NCBI GenBank assembly: GCA_026388545.1
Contig: JAPLJS010000027.1
Location: 16,684 to 80,683 of the forward strand
DNA length: 64,000 bases
From: Deltaproteobacteria bacterium
Lineage (GTDB): Bacteria > Desulfobacterota > Syntrophia > Syntrophales > UBA2185
Direction: 5' to 3'
The notes beneath the pieces were generated by a model. It had not been told where the DNA came from and made no database searches. It saw only the letters and a list, made by a program, of their open reading frames with translations. The position numbers and the translations under genes are program-made. Positions 44,887-56,590 of the stretch are shown here, piece by piece. Each line of letters begins with the position of its first letter. The first letter of the stretch is position 1.

Positions 44887-46869
44887 ATGTCAACGATGAA
44901 CATTAAGTGGGAACAGATGCTTGACACTGCTGAGAAGAGACTAAGTAGAGAAAAGAAGGTATTGGTTGTGGACAATAACCCCGTCATATTGAGCTTTATG
45001 AATAATCTCCTTTTAAAACATGATTATCAGGTGTCAACAGCAGAAGACGGGCTGACTGTTCTTAAGCTTTTGGAAACCTGCACACCGGATATCATAATTA
45101 TGGATTTCATCATGCCAAATATTAACGGAGAGAAGCTGTGCCGGATGATACGTAAAATGCCGCGCATGAAAGATGCGTATATAATAATTCTTTCCGCTGT
45201 TGCTGCCGAGCATGAAATAAACTTGACTGAACTGGGAGCTAATGCCTGCATTGCCAAGGGTCCCTTTAATAAAATGTCTGAACGCGTTTTAGCAACTTTA
45301 GATAGAATAGATTTGTCTAGACCCTGTGATTTTACGAATGAAGTCATAGGTATTGAAGAGACCTATTCGCGGGGTGTTGTCCTGGAATTACTTTCTGTAA
45401 AAAGACATTTGGAAATTATTCTATCAAGTATATCTGAAGGTATCTTTGAAATAACCTCTGAAGCAAAGATCGTTTTTGCAAACCCGACTGCAATTTCTAT
45501 TGTCGGGATAACTGAGGAAAAGCTCTTAGCTTTAAATGTCCTTGATCTATTTCATGAGATTGACCGCATGAGGGTGAACAATCTTATTGGAAATGACGCA
45601 ATGATTACCCGAAACATAAATGGTGATTCATATCGACTTATAAACGGAAAAGAAGTTTCTCTTACTATTTTGCCGATTAGAGATGAAGAGAATAAAACCG
45701 TTGTTATAATGAATGACATTAGTGATCGGAAGCAACTAGAGACAGAGCTGAGGCAGGCTCATAAAATCGAGGCAATAGGTACCTTAGCCGGCGGTATTGC
45801 CCATGATTTCAACAATCTATTGATGGGCATTCAAGGGTACACATCCCTCATCCTCTTTGATATGAATACAAACCACCCCCATTACGATAAGCTTAAAAGA
45901 ATCGAAGAGCAGGTAAGAAGTGGTGCGGAATTAACCAAGCAGCTTTTGGGATTTGCACGTGGTGGGCGATACGAGGTCAGGGTTGCCGACTTAAACGAGA
46001 TCATTGATAAGACATCAACAATGTTTGGGAGGACAAAGAAGGAAATCACTGTTCACCGGTCGCTTGAAGAGAATCTCTGGGCGGTGGAGATTGATCGCGG
46101 GCAGATTGAGCAGGTGCTTTTAAATCTTTATGTGAATGCCTGGCAGGCCATGTCGAGTGGCGGGGATTTGTATCTGGAGACGGCCAATGTTACTATTGAT
46201 AAGGAGTATGTGAAACCGTATTCCGTCAAGACGGGAAAATATGTCAAAGTTTCAGTGACGGACACAGGTGTAGGAATGGATGGGAAGACGAAAGAGCGGA
46301 TATTTGATCCCTTTTTCACCACGAAGGAGATGGGGAGAGGTACAGGTCTGGGGCTTGCGTCTGCATATGGTATTATCAAGGGACATAAAGGTATGATCAA
46401 TGTATACAGTGAGAGGGGCCACGGGACAACGTTCACTATCTATTTTCCTGCATCGGACAAGAAAGTGATAAAGGAGGAGAAAGTTCCTGTAGGTATTGTG
46501 AAAGGTGATGGAACTATTCTTCTTGTGGATGACGAAGATGTAATTATTGATGTGAGTAAGGAGCTTTTAGAGGTGTTGGGTTATCGGGTTTATATAGCAA
46601 GGAGCGGTCGTGAGGCCATAGAAGTATACAAAGATAAGGGGTCCGAGATTGATCTGGTTATTCTGGACATGATAATGCCGGGTTTGGGTGGTGGAGAGAC
46701 GTTTGATGTTCTCAAGTCCTTAAATCCTGACATCAGGGTGATTCTATCCAGCGGGTACAGCATAAACGGCAAGGCAAAGGAGATCATGGAAAGGGGTTGC
46801 AGAACATTTATACAGAAACCGTTTCAGATGAATGACTTGTCTGATAGAATAAGAAAAGTATTGGATTAA
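44887..46869 (+). CDS. REC-PAS-histidine kinase-REC hybrid sensor
   Basis: A 660-residue cytoplasmic protein. Residues 23-140 are a receiver (LVVDNNPVILSF, DIIIMDFIMPNING), 172-285 a PAS domain, then HisKA with the histidine in GGIAHDFNNLLMGI, a HATPase (TDTGVGMDGKTK, GLGLASAYGIIKGH) and a C-terminal receiver (LLVDDEDVIIDVS, LVILDMIMPGLGG). The HDFNN form of kinase is common in deltaproteobacteria. The N-terminal receiver could accept phosphate from the HPt protein 118 bases upstream. Confidence 0.94.
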   Translation: MSTMNIKWEQMLDTAEKRLSREKKVLVVDNNPVILSFMNNLLLKHDYQVSTAEDGLTVLKLLETCTPDIIIMDFIMPNINGEKLCRMIRKMPRMKDAYIIILSAVAAEHEINLTELGANACIAKGPFNKMSERVLATLDRIDLSRPCDFTNEVIGIEETYSRGVVLELLSVKRHLEIILSSISEGIFEITSEAKIVFANPTAISIVGITEEKLLALNVLDLFHEIDRMRVNNLIGNDAMITRNINGDSYRLINGKEVSLTILPIRDEENKTVVIMNDISDRKQLETELRQAHKIEAIGTLAGGIAHDFNNLLMGIQGYTSLILFDMNTNHPHYDKLKRIEEQVRSGAELTKQLLGFARGGRYEVRVADLNEIIDKTSTMFGRTKKEITVHRSLEENLWAVEIDRGQIEQVLLNLYVNAWQAMSSGGDLYLETANVTIDKEYVKPYSVKTGKYVKVSVTDTGVGMDGKTKERIFDPFFTTKEMGRGTGLGLASAYGIIKGHKGMINVYSERGHGTTFTIYFPASDKKVIKEEKVPVGIVKGDGTILLVDDEDVIIDVSKELLEVLGYRVYIARSGREAIEVYKDKGSEIDLVILDMIMPGLGGGETFDVLKSLNPDIRVILSSGYSINGKAKEIMERGCRTFIQKPFQMNDLSDRIRKVLD

Positions 46870-46907
46870 ATCTAGAGAATGTTCCGATAGAAATCGCTGC
46901 TATGCAT

Positions 46908-47039
46908 TTATTTATACATCTTTAATCCTTCCAAGTAGTTGATGATCTTCTCATAAATCACATTCCGGTTGATAACGTGCGGCTTCGTTAAAATACAAGT
47001 TTCATGGTGCGTATGTCGCCAACCTCCTGTGCTTTTCAT
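46908..47039 (-). CDS. possible 43-residue ORF in the gap before miaB
   Basis: An open frame of 43 residues begins MKSTGGWRHTHHETCILTK and ends VIYEKIINYLEGLKMYK. It has no clear ribosome site and I recognise no family, so it may be a remnant or chance. The rest of the 332-base gap (46870-47201) holds an AT-rich stretch with a TTGACT near 47143 that could be part of the miaB promoter, but its -10 is poor. Confidence 0.15.
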   Translation of the reverse strand: MKSTGGWRHTHHETCILTKPHVINRNVIYEKIINYLEGLKMYK

Positions 47040-47201
47040 CCATTGGCTACACGATCAACCGACAGCAATACGGCATTCAAAGTATTATTTTAAGAAATTC
47101 TTGTCGGAAAGAAGAAATGAATTATTTTCTGGTATTAAAAATGTATTGACTATACGTTACCCTTATATTAATAATTTCATAATAATAAATACTCAGGATA
47201 A

Positions 47202-48551
47202 TTGGAAAGATTGGAGAAGAAGTCTCTCTTTATTCGTACGTTTGGTTGTCAGATGAATGTCCATGATTCCGAAAAGATCATGGCGTTGATGGAAACGTCG
47301 GGATATGAAAGTGTCGATGATATTGGGAAAGCTGACCTGATCATCATCAATACGTGCAGTATCAGAGAGAAGGCTGCTCAAAAAGTATATAGTGAACTCG
47401 GCAGATTAAAAAAATTAAAGACAATAAAGCCTGAACTCATTATCGGAGTGGGGGGGTGTCTTGCTCAGCAGTGGGGGGCAAAGTTCATTGAAAAAGTACC
47501 TTGTCTGGATCTGGTTTTCGGTACACATAACATACATCTTCTTCCTGAATTAATAGCAAAGATCCAAAAAGAAAGAACACCGGTCGTTCACACGGAATTT
47601 CACGAATCGGTTAATTCACTCGGTATTTCGGTACGAGCTAAAAATGGAAAAGTAAGTGCTTATGTAACGATAATGCAAGGGTGTAATAATTTTTGTTCCT
47701 ACTGTGTTGTTCCCAATCTGCGGGGGCGCGAGGAGAGCAGACCACTTAGGGAAATTGTCGATGAAGTCAAAGTGCTTGCCGATCATGGTGTCAAAGAGGT
47801 AACCCTCCTCGGTCAGAATGTCAATTCATATAGCGGAACTACAGGTAATGGACATGCGTTTGCCGATTTGTTGCAAAAAATGGGAGAGATTGAAGGAATT
47901 GAGAGGATCAGATTTACCACCTCGCATCCTAAGGATCTCTCCGATGCATTGGTAAGTTGCTTTTCTGAGGTCGATAAATTATGTGAACATATTCATCTTC
48001 CGGTACAGGCGGGATCTGACCGGATACTCAAAATGATGAACAGGCGTTATACAATGACTGATTACTTTGATAGAGTGGATAAGCTCAGGACCGCGTGTCC
48101 ACACATTAGTATAACTTCGGATATTATTGTAGGATTCCCCGGTGAAACGGAGAGGGATTTTCAGGCAACGATTGACATGATGGAGAAAATCAGGTTTGAT
48201 AACATATTTTCCTTCAAGTACTCGGAACGTGAGGGGACCGCTGCGGCAAAACTTGGCGACAAGGTTAGTATATGTGTAAAGCGTGACAGGCTGCAATTGG
48301 TTCAGTCTCTTCAAGAGAGACATACTCTCTCGAAAAATAGAAACCTGATAGGCAACATGGAAGAGATTCTCGTTGAAAGTATAAGTAAAAACTCAAGAGA
48401 AGATGTGGCAGGAAGGACACGGACAAATAAAATTGTAAACTTCAGAGGGTATAATGACCTGATCGGCAAAACCGTTTCTGTCGTAATAACCGATGCATAT
48501 CTCCATTCCCTGAGGGGTGTACTCACTGAAGAGGAGGTTACTCAATGTTAG
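47202..48551 (+). CDS. miaB: tRNA-2-methylthio-N6-dimethylallyladenosine synthase
   Basis: MiaB adds the methylthio group to i6A37 of tRNAs. The N-terminal UPF0004 domain holds cluster cysteines in TFGCQMNVHDSEK, NTCSIREKA and GGCLAQQ. The radical SAM motif is CNNFCSYC, and a TRAM domain ends the protein. TTG 47202 is the reported start; TTG 47211 is equally possible, since each follows a weak site (AGGA or GGAAAG). Overlaps the nuclease gene by 7 bases. Confidence 0.96.
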   Translation: MERLEKKSLFIRTFGCQMNVHDSEKIMALMETSGYESVDDIGKADLIIINTCSIREKAAQKVYSELGRLKKLKTIKPELIIGVGGCLAQQWGAKFIEKVPCLDLVFGTHNIHLLPELIAKIQKERTPVVHTEFHESVNSLGISVRAKNGKVSAYVTIMQGCNNFCSYCVVPNLRGREESRPLREIVDEVKVLADHGVKEVTLLGQNVNSYSGTTGNGHAFADLLQKMGEIEGIERIRFTTSHPKDLSDALVSCFSEVDKLCEHIHLPVQAGSDRILKMMNRRYTMTDYFDRVDKLRTACPHISITSDIIVGFPGETERDFQATIDMMEKIRFDNIFSFKYSEREGTAAAKLGDKVSICVKRDRLQLVQSLQERHTLSKNRNLIGNMEEILVESISKNSREDVAGRTRTNKIVNFRGYNDLIGKTVSVVITDAYLHSLRGVLTEEEVTQC

Positions 48552-49045
48552 TTAAGATGAAAGTTGCCGGATTAACGATAGATCCGCTGACAAATACGCC
48601 TATCGTAATTTTAAAAGACCTCGATGAGAAAAAAGCTATCCCTATATGGATAGGCCTTTTCGAGGCCAGCGCTATTGCAACAGAGCTGGAAAAAATTTCT
48701 TTTTCCAGACCCATGACGCACGATCTAATATATGAAATTTTGAAGACCGTTGACGTTGAAGTCATCAAAATTGAGATTCACGATCTCAGAAACAACACTT
48801 TTTTTGCCAATATCCATTTAACTAAGGATGATAAAACAATGGTGGTTGATTCCAGGCCGAGTGATGCGATTGCATTAGCCTTGAGGGCCAATGCCCCGAT
48901 ATTTGTTGCTGAAAAGGTTATCGAAAAATCAAGGAATGTTGATTTTGGGAAGAAAATTACAGAGCTCGATAATTTAAAAGATGAAAAATTAAAGGAATTT
49001 CTGGAAAATCTTTCTCCCGAGGATTTTGGGAAGTATAAGATGTGA
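48545..49045 (+). CDS. bifunctional nuclease family protein (DUF151)
   Basis: A 166-residue protein of the BFN/DUF151 family (VAGLTIDPLTNTPIVILKD, IPIWIGLFEASAIATEL, VDSRPSDAIALALRANAP). Plant members cut DNA and RNA; in bacteria the role is poorly known. It often follows miaB in deltaproteobacteria, as here. Confidence 0.93.
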   Translation: MLVKMKVAGLTIDPLTNTPIVILKDLDEKKAIPIWIGLFEASAIATELEKISFSRPMTHDLIYEILKTVDVEVIKIEIHDLRNNTFFANIHLTKDDKTMVVDSRPSDAIALALRANAPIFVAEKVIEKSRNVDFGKKITELDNLKDEKLKEFLENLSPEDFGKYKM

Positions 49046-49213
49046 TGTAAGCGGGATATTTAAGAGATCAGGCATGGGAGGATGGTATAGTCTGCGGGCT
49101 TACGGGATGTGATATTCGCTGGGAAGTAGCTGTAATAATTACATGTATTGCCACGAGAGAGTACGGAAGTACTTAAACTTGAAAAATGTCGTGGCTCTTA
49201 TTTTTTAAGAGAT

Positions 49214-50194
49214 ATGGAAAAGGAAATCGAGGATTTCGGAATTCACATGGATGTTGAGAGGAACCTCTCGCCGAATACAAGGGGAAATTATCTCGCCGAT
49301 GTGAGGCAGTTCAAAACATTCCTTGACGCTAATAACATATCTGCTAAAAAAAACGACACAGATACCCTTATTGATATAGACCATATGATAATCAGGGCAT
49401 ATTTGGCATCACTCTATCGTGAAGGGCTTAAGAAAGTTACCATATCAAGAAAAGTGTCCGCACTCAGGACTTTTTTTAATTATCTCCAACGTAAAGGAAA
49501 AGTGAAGGTTAACCCGGCCCAGATGGTTCAGGCGCCGAAGATAGAAAAATATATACCTGCATTCCTGTCTGTTGATGAAATGTCCGTACTGTTCAACGCA
49601 AAAAGCCGTACGGACGCTATTGGTTTAAGAGACAGAGCCATTGTAGAGTTATTTTATTCTTCGGGCATTCGTCTCAGCGAATTGGTGGGTCTGAACATGA
49701 GAGATATCGATTACAATCAAGGATTGATGAAGATCAGGGGAAAGGGAAAGAAAGAAAGAATAGTTCCTGTCGGCGACCAGGCCACCGGCGCCGTGAGCTT
49801 ATATCTTGAAAAAAGGCACGAAATTCCGTGTAGAAATATTGAAAATGGTTCAGATGAGCCAATCTTTATCAGCAGGGAGGGGACCAGGCTAAGTACGAGG
49901 AGTGTAGCAAGAATCCTGGATAAATTGGTTCTTTCGAGCGGATTAGACAGAAAAATAAGTCCCCATACGCTGCGGCATACTTTTGCCACCCATATGATGG
50001 AAGCCGGTGCTGATCTGCGGGCCATTCAGGAGTTTCTTGGTCATGAAAGCCTCTCCACAACACAAAGATATACGTCTGTCAGTGTCGGCAGACTGCTGGA
50101 AGTCTATGATAAAGCTCATCCGAAGGCACGAATAAATAAGTCCGTGAAAAGGGAGGTTTATCCAACAGGGGAAAATTCTCTAAAGGTAAAATAA
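49214..50194 (+). CDS. xerC: tyrosine recombinase XerC
   Basis: XerC with XerD resolves chromosome dimers at dif. The chosen start gives 326 residues: an N-terminal SAM-like domain (ERNLSPNTRGNYLADVRQF) and the catalytic domain with Arg in SSGIRLSELVGL, His and Arg in HTLRHTFATHM, His in FLGHESL and Tyr in TQRYTSVS. The frame extends to a TTG at 49148. Located 12 bases before hslV, an order seen in many bacteria. Confidence 0.94.
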   Translation: MEKEIEDFGIHMDVERNLSPNTRGNYLADVRQFKTFLDANNISAKKNDTDTLIDIDHMIIRAYLASLYREGLKKVTISRKVSALRTFFNYLQRKGKVKVNPAQMVQAPKIEKYIPAFLSVDEMSVLFNAKSRTDAIGLRDRAIVELFYSSGIRLSELVGLNMRDIDYNQGLMKIRGKGKKERIVPVGDQATGAVSLYLEKRHEIPCRNIENGSDEPIFISREGTRLSTRSVARILDKLVLSSGLDRKISPHTLRHTFATHMMEAGADLRAIQEFLGHESLSTTQRYTSVSVGRLLEVYDKAHPKARINKSVKREVYPTGENSLKVK

Positions 50195-50206
50195 TAAGGA
50201 TGACTC

Positions 50207-50776
50207 ATGAAAATAAGGGGAACTACCATATTAGCCGTAAGGCATAAGGGAAAGGTTACTGTTGCCGGGGATGGTCAGGTTACCATTGATGTAACGGTAA
50301 TGAAACACGGCGCCAGAAAGGTTCGCAGGTTGTATAACAATCAGGTGATCGTTGGATTTGCGGGTGCAACTGCCGATGCGTTTACACTCTTTGACCGGTT
50401 TGATCAGAAGCTGGAGCAGTATAAAGGCAATCTATTGAGGGCGGCTGTTGAACTTACGAAGGACTGGAGAACCGACAGGATATTGAGACACCTGGAGGCA
50501 TTAATGATTGCTGTCAGTAAGGAGCATTTTTTGATCATATCAGGAAACGGCGATGTTATTGAATCTGACGATGATGTGATGGCCATAGGGTCAGGGGGGC
50601 CGTATGCACTGGCGGCAGCGCGCGCTCTTGTCAGGTATTCGGATTTAACTGCAACAGAAATAGCAAAAGAAGCTGTGAAGATTGCATCAGAAATTTGCAT
50701 TTATACGAATGACAACATTACTGTTGAGGAACTGGATATGCATCAAGAAACAGACGACAGGAAAAATAAGAAATAG
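50207..50776 (+). CDS. hslV: ATP-dependent protease subunit HslV
   Basis: The 189-residue proteolytic subunit of HslUV. After a short propeptide (MKIRG) comes [21 protein letters not shown], with the N-terminal catalytic threonine exposed by processing. [17 protein letters not shown] is also present. It precedes hslU by 26 bases. Confidence 0.97.
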   Translation: MKIRGTTILAVRHKGKVTVAGDGQVTIDVTVMKHGARKVRRLYNNQVIVGFAGATADAFTLFDRFDQKLEQYKGNLLRAAVELTKDWRTDRILRHLEALMIAVSKEHFLIISGNGDVIESDDDVMAIGSGGPYALAAARALVRYSDLTATEIAKEAVKIASEICIYTNDNITVEELDMHQETDDRKNKK

Positions 50777-50802
50777 AAAGGATGAAAAGGGTAAGTATTT
50801 AT

Positions 50803-52185
50803 ATGTCGTCTAAGCAATTAACACCGAGAGAGATTGTGGAACAATTAGATAAGTATATCATTGGTCAGGGCGACGCCAAGAGGGCGGTTGCCATTGCACT
50901 GCGAAACCGGTGGAGGCGTCAGAATGTAGCGAAAGACCTTGGAGAAGAAATATCTCCCAAAAACATCATTATGATTGGACCAACAGGAGTAGGAAAGACG
51001 GAGATTGCCCGGCGACTGGCGAAGTTGGACAACTCTCCTTTTTTAAAGATAGAAGCATCTAAGTTCACAGAGGTAGGTTATGTCGGAAGAGATGTAGAAT
51101 CCATGATTCGCGATCTTGTTGAACTGTCTGTAAACATGCTTAAATCGGAGGAACAGGAAAATGTAAAACCGAAATCGGCCGAGATTGCCGAAGAGAGGCT
51201 TCTTGATATTTTACTTCCCCCTAAACCCGTTGAGAGGAAGGTAGAAGATCTTATTTCAGACAGACATTTGGAACTGAACGAAGCCGAGCAAGCTCCGCAA
51301 TTTGATAACACCCGTGAAAAAATGCGCAGGCTTCTCCGTGAAGGGAAACTTGATAATCGATATGTGGATTTAGAGATATCAGAAGTCAGAAGTGGTCCGA
51401 TGATAGAGATATTTACATCTTCCGGTATCGAGGATATGGGATTGAATATCAAGGAAATGTTTGGAAATATTTTTCCGCAGAAGAAAAAAATGAGACGGGT
51501 AAAGGTTCCCGAGGCGCTGGAGATACTGGAGCAGGAAGAGGCCCAGAGACTTGTTGATATGGACAAGGTTACGAAAGCGGCCATTGGGAGAGTAGAACAA
51601 TCAGGTATTATATTTCTTGATGAGATCGATAAGATTGTTGGAAGTGATTCGACTCATGGTCCGGATGTTTCAAGGGAGGGTGTTCAGAGGGATCTCCTGC
51701 CGATTGTAGAGGGCTCCACGGTCAACACGCGATATGGAATGGTCAAAACGGACCACATACTCTTTATCTCTGCGGGTGCATTCAGTGCCTCGAAACCGTC
51801 AGATCTGATCCCTGAGCTTCAGGGGCGGTTTCCTATCAGGGTTGAACTGGATTCCCTCGGGAAAGAGGAATTTGTAAGGATCCTGACGGAACCCCGTAAT
51901 GCCCTTATTAAGCAGTATATCGAGATGATGTCAACAGAAGGGGTTAAACTATCTTTCACGGAAGATGCAATTGCAGAGATAGCCGAAGTGGCCGCAGTTG
52001 TAAACGAAAGAACAGAAAACATTGGAGCCAGGCGGCTCTATACCATTATGGAAACCCTTTTAGACGACATTTCCTTCAATGCACCTGATATGGCGGGACA
52101 GGATGTCGTCATTGATGCGAATTACGTAAAGGAGAAACTGGACAACATTGTCGAGGATGAGGACTTAAGCAGGTATATCCTTTAA
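50803..52185 (+). CDS. hslU: HslU ATPase, unfoldase of the HslUV protease
   Basis: The AAA+ subunit that unfolds substrates for HslV. I chose ATG 50803, after AAGGGTAAG, giving 460 residues; ATG 50782 is alternative. Walker A is [11 protein letters not shown], Walker [11 protein letters not shown], with the I-domain between about residues 110 and 240 and [12 protein letters not shown] near the end. Confidence 0.97.
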   Translation: MSSKQLTPREIVEQLDKYIIGQGDAKRAVAIALRNRWRRQNVAKDLGEEISPKNIIMIGPTGVGKTEIARRLAKLDNSPFLKIEASKFTEVGYVGRDVESMIRDLVELSVNMLKSEEQENVKPKSAEIAEERLLDILLPPKPVERKVEDLISDRHLELNEAEQAPQFDNTREKMRRLLREGKLDNRYVDLEISEVRSGPMIEIFTSSGIEDMGLNIKEMFGNIFPQKKKMRRVKVPEALEILEQEEAQRLVDMDKVTKAAIGRVEQSGIIFLDEIDKIVGSDSTHGPDVSREGVQRDLLPIVEGSTVNTRYGMVKTDHILFISAGAFSASKPSDLIPELQGRFPIRVELDSLGKEEFVRILTEPRNALIKQYIEMMSTEGVKLSFTEDAIAEIAEVAAVVNERTENIGARRLYTIMETLLDDISFNAPDMAGQDVVIDANYVKEKLDNIVEDEDLSRYIL

Positions 52186-52195
52186 TAAGAATTGA

Positions 52196-53128
<933 letters not shown>

Positions 53129-53171
53129 GAATTATCTCTGAGAAAGATGCCGGCAATTAGCTGACAGCTCG

Positions 53172-53201
53172 AATCCTTTTTGCGACTAAATGGGAGAAGA
53201 A
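53172..53201. repeat. 30-base block shared with the dapB leader, copy 1
   Basis: AATCCTTTTTGC, ACT and TGGGAGAAGAA match 60698-60727 at 27 of 30 positions. GCTGACAGCT words precede both copies. Here the block ends 6 bases before the argD ATG and may include its ribosome site. Confidence 0.75.
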
Positions 53202-53207
53202 GTAAAT

Positions 53208-54398
53208 ATGAAGACTGATGAATTAATGGCGCTTTCTGATAAGTATATTATGGCAACATACAGACGTTTCCCCATTGTGCTGGTGAGAGGTTCGGGCGCC
53301 AGGGTCTGGGATAGCAATGGAAAGGAGTATCTTGATTTCGTTGCCGGGATTGCCGTCTGCAGCCTGGGACATTCACATCCGAAAGTAGTCGAGGCAATCA
53401 AAAAGCAGGTGGAAATTCTGACCCATGTATCCAATCTCTATTATAGTGAACCACAGATTCGTTTTGCCCGGATGCTGGTTGAAAACTCCTTTGCCGACAA
53501 GGTCTTTTTCTGTAATAGTGGTGCGGAAGCGAATGAGGCGGCGATAAAACTCGCCCGAAAGTATGCCTACGAGAACATGGCAGGTGGAAAATATGAATTA
53601 ATTACCATGATAGACTCATTTCATGGGCGCACCCTTGCAACGGTGACGGCCACCGGGCAAACGAAGTTTCAAATCGGCTTTTCACCACTGCCTGAGGGAT
53701 TCAAGTATATACCATTCAATGATATTCCGGCCCTTGAGGATGCAATTTCGGATAAGACATGCGGCATTATGCTGGAGCCGATTCAGGGAGAAGGGGGCAT
53801 AAAAATTCCCGATGATCAATATTTAAACAAAGTCAGGAAAATTTGCGATGACCGGGGAATTCTGATGATTCTTGACGAGGTACAAGTAGGGATGGGAAGG
53901 ACAGGAGCCCTCTTTGCCTATGAACATCATAAAATAAAGCCTGATATTGTCACGCTGGCAAAAGCCGTCGGCAATGGTTTTCCGGTAGGTGTAATGATGA
54001 CATCCGATAGAATTGCATCAGCGTTCCAGCCAGGTAACCATGCATCAACATTTGGCGGCAATCCCCTTGCCATGGCTGCAAGCCTTGCAACTATGGAAAA
54101 CATCCTGAATCATGGAATTCTTGAAAACGTGATAAAGGTAGGGGAGTATTTTCTCAAGAGACTTCATGAATTGAAAAGCAGGTACACCGCGATCAAAGAT
54201 ATAAGAGGAAGAGGTCTAATCATCGGTATGGAACTTACTATTGAAGGCGCGGGTATCGTTAAGGAATGTATGGATAAAGGGCTTTTGATCAATTGCACCG
54301 GTGGGAATGTTCTTAGATTTGTTCCACCGTTGGTCATTACAGAAAAGGATGTGGATGTTGCCGTTGATGTTCTGGGTGAGGTGATAGGGAATAAATGA
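53208..54398 (+). CDS. argD: acetylornithine aminotransferase
   Basis: A PLP aminotransferase of about 396 residues. It has VFFCNSGAEANEAAIKLARK, the PLP-aspartate in LMILDEVQVGMGRTG and the PLP lysine in TLAKAVGNGFP. ATG 53208 lies after GGGAGAAG. The stop overlaps argF by four bases. It may also serve as the succinyldiaminopimelate aminotransferase in lysine synthesis, as ArgD does in E. coli. Confidence 0.96.
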   Translation: MKTDELMALSDKYIMATYRRFPIVLVRGSGARVWDSNGKEYLDFVAGIAVCSLGHSHPKVVEAIKKQVEILTHVSNLYYSEPQIRFARMLVENSFADKVFFCNSGAEANEAAIKLARKYAYENMAGGKYELITMIDSFHGRTLATVTATGQTKFQIGFSPLPEGFKYIPFNDIPALEDAISDKTCGIMLEPIQGEGGIKIPDDQYLNKVRKICDDRGILMILDEVQVGMGRTGALFAYEHHKIKPDIVTLAKAVGNGFPVGVMMTSDRIASAFQPGNHASTFGGNPLAMAASLATMENILNHGILENVIKVGEYFLKRLHELKSRYTAIKDIRGRGLIIGMELTIEGAGIVKECMDKGLLINCTGGNVLRFVPPLVITEKDVDVAVDVLGEVIGNK

Positions 54399-55303
54399 AA
54401 AAGGACTTTTTGAGCGTTTATGATCTGGATCGCGCTGATTTTGAGGTTATTTTCGAAAAGGCCCACAAACTAAAAAAAATGCTTAAGGAGGGCGTACCCC
54501 ACACCCCTCTTTCCGGGAAGACCCTCGGGATGATTTTTGAGAAATCATCTACGAGAACCCGAATTTCCTTTGAGGTGGGTATTTACCAATTAGGGGGGAT
54601 GGCATTATTTTTGAGCAGTCGCGATACACAGCTTGGCAGAGGTGAGGATATTCCCGATACTGCAAGGGTCATGTCCCGGTATCTGGATGCCGTTGTGATA
54701 AGAACCTATTCCCAGCAGTTTGTTGAAGAGTTTGCCCGATACGCAACCATCCCCGTTATAAATGGCTTAACCGACCGGGAGCATCCCTGTCAGATAGTAA
54801 GTGATCTTTTCACCGTTAAAGAGAAAAAGGGGAGCTTTGTAGGACTGAAGGTCGCCTATGTCGGTGATGGCAACAATGTCGCAAACTCATGGATCGATGC
54901 CGCAGCCCGGCTTCCATTTCAGATTAGTCTCGCCTGTCCGGAGAAATATGAGCCGGATGCAGAAATACTCGAGAGGGCTATGAAAGGAGCAGGGAAAGGA
55001 ATATCGGTCCATCGTGATCCCTTTGATGCAGTTAAAGATGCGGATGTTATCTATACGGATGTCTGGACCAGTATGGGCCAGGAGGCTGAAAAGGAAGAGA
55101 GAACAAGAATATTCAAAGCGTATCAGGTCAATAATGAAATGCTTGCACAGGCACGGAAAGACGTTATCGTGATGCACTGCCTTCCTGCTCACCGTGGTGA
55201 GGAAATAACGGATGAAGTTATTGATGGTCCCCACTCAGTGGTAATCGATCAGGCGGAAAACCGGCTTCACGTGCAAAAAGCAATTATGGAAATATTAATT
55301 TAG
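54395..55303 (+). CDS. argF: ornithine carbamoyltransferase
   Basis: Makes citrulline from ornithine and carbamoyl phosphate. The 302-residue protein has the carbamoyl-phosphate site KSSTRTRISFEVG, the HPCQIVSDL block and the ornithine-side motif MHCLPAHRGEEIT. Coupled to argD by an ATGA overlap. Confidence 0.97.
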   Translation: MKKDFLSVYDLDRADFEVIFEKAHKLKKMLKEGVPHTPLSGKTLGMIFEKSSTRTRISFEVGIYQLGGMALFLSSRDTQLGRGEDIPDTARVMSRYLDAVVIRTYSQQFVEEFARYATIPVINGLTDREHPCQIVSDLFTVKEKKGSFVGLKVAYVGDGNNVANSWIDAAARLPFQISLACPEKYEPDAEILERAMKGAGKGISVHRDPFDAVKDADVIYTDVWTSMGQEAEKEERTRIFKAYQVNNEMLAQARKDVIVMHCLPAHRGEEITDEVIDGPHSVVIDQAENRLHVQKAIMEILI

Positions 55304-55315
55304 GAGGAGAGGGTC

Positions 55316-56548
55316 TTGGCTAATGAGGTGAGAAAAGTAGTATTGGCCTATTCTGGTGGATTGGACACGTCTGTTATTTTGAGATGGTTAATTGAGACAT
55401 ACAAGTGTGAGGTTATTGCCTTTGCCGCTGATATCGGCCAGGGAGAAGAATTGGATGGTCTCAGGGAAAAGGCCATCAGTACGGGAGCGAGCAAGGTCTA
55501 TATAGACGATTTGCAGGAGGAGTTCGTCAGGGACTTTGTATTTCCGGCACTGCGGGCCAATGCCATCTATGAGGGTTCTTACCTTTTAGGTACTTCTCTG
55601 GCGAGACCGCTAATCGCAAAAAGACAGATTGAGATTGCCAGGGGAGAAGGGGCTGATGCCGTGTCCCATGGTTCCACAGGCAAGGGAAATGATCAGGTGC
55701 GGTTTGAACTGACATACACGGCTTTGAACCCTGATATTAGGATTATTTCGGCCTGGAGGGACACTCAATGGTTTTTTGATTCGAGAGGATCGATGATCGA
55801 TTATGCCCAGAAACACCATATCCCCATCACGTCAACAAGGGAAAAGCCATACAGCAGCGATCGGAACCTTCTGCACACATCTCACGAGGGTGGAATTCTT
55901 GAAGATCCCTGGATGGAACCGAAAGAAGATATGTTTGTGTTAACGGTATCTCCGGAAGCGGCTCCTGATAGTGCCACGTATGTGGAAATTGATTTCGAGA
56001 AAGGAAACCCTGTAGCGATTAATGGGGTGAAGATGAGTCCCGCAAAGCTTCTCCATAAAATGAATGAAATCGCCGGCGCCAACGGGATAGGAAGGGTAGA
56101 CTTAGTCGAAAACAGGTTTGTGGGCATGAAATCAAGAGGTGTCTATGAAACCCCCGGCGGCACAGTACTCTGGGCCGCCCATCGTGCGGTGGAATCCATT
56201 ACAATGGATCGCGAAGTTATGTTAATGCGGGATTCAATTATTCCTAAATATGCGCAGCTGGTCTATAGCGGTTTCTGGTACTCGCCGGAGATGAGGGTGT
56301 TACAGAAGTTCATTGATGAAACTCAAGAAGCTGTTACAGGAACTGCACGTTTAAAATTGTATAAGGGGAATTGTATCGTTGTCGGTCGAAAATCTCCATG
56401 TTCACTATACAGTGAGGAATTTGTCACCTTTGAGAAAGATCGGGTTTACGATCAGAAGGACGCAACAGGTTTTATAAGGCTTAACTCCCTGAGGCTGAAG
56501 ATTCAGGCTTTAAAGAGAGGGATCAGGGATCAGGGGTCAGAGAATTAA
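55316..56548 (+). CDS. argG: argininosuccinate synthase
   Basis: Joins citrulline and aspartate. P-loop [16 protein letters not shown] is at the N-terminus, then [12 protein letters not shown] and [13 protein letters not shown]. It starts with TTG behind AGGAGG. The last residues IRDQGSEN are read from a GGGATCA tandem repeat (56518-56540), so the 410-residue protein probably has an extended, non-native tail. Confidence 0.97.
   Translation: MANEVRKVVLAYSGGLDTSVILRWLIETYKCEVIAFAADIGQGEELDGLREKAISTGASKVYIDDLQEEFVRDFVFPALRANAIYEGSYLLGTSLARPLIAKRQIEIARGEGADAVSHGSTGKGNDQVRFELTYTALNPDIRIISAWRDTQWFFDSRGSMIDYAQKHHIPITSTREKPYSSDRNLLHTSHEGGILEDPWMEPKEDMFVLTVSPEAAPDSATYVEIDFEKGNPVAINGVKMSPAKLLHKMNEIAGANGIGRVDLVENRFVGMKSRGVYETPGGTVLWAAHRAVESITMDREVMLMRDSIIPKYAQLVYSGFWYSPEMRVLQKFIDETQEAVTGTARLKLYKGNCIVVGRKSPCSLYSEEFVTFEKDRVYDQKDATGFIRLNSLRLKIQALKRGIRDQGSEN
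56518..56540. repeat. GGGATCA tandem repeat at the argG 3' end
   Basis: The GGGATCA unit recurs about three times in 23 bases across the last codons of argG. The direct-repeat style resembles the GGTTCAAG repeats at the window start. Confidence 0.6.
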
Positions 56549-56590
56549 TTTAATAAGTATTGTTAGAGTGAAATTACATAAGAAATTAGT

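Noticed and set aside
46969..47256. 95-residue ORF running into miaB
   Set aside because: It overlaps the start of miaB in another frame and has no family features.
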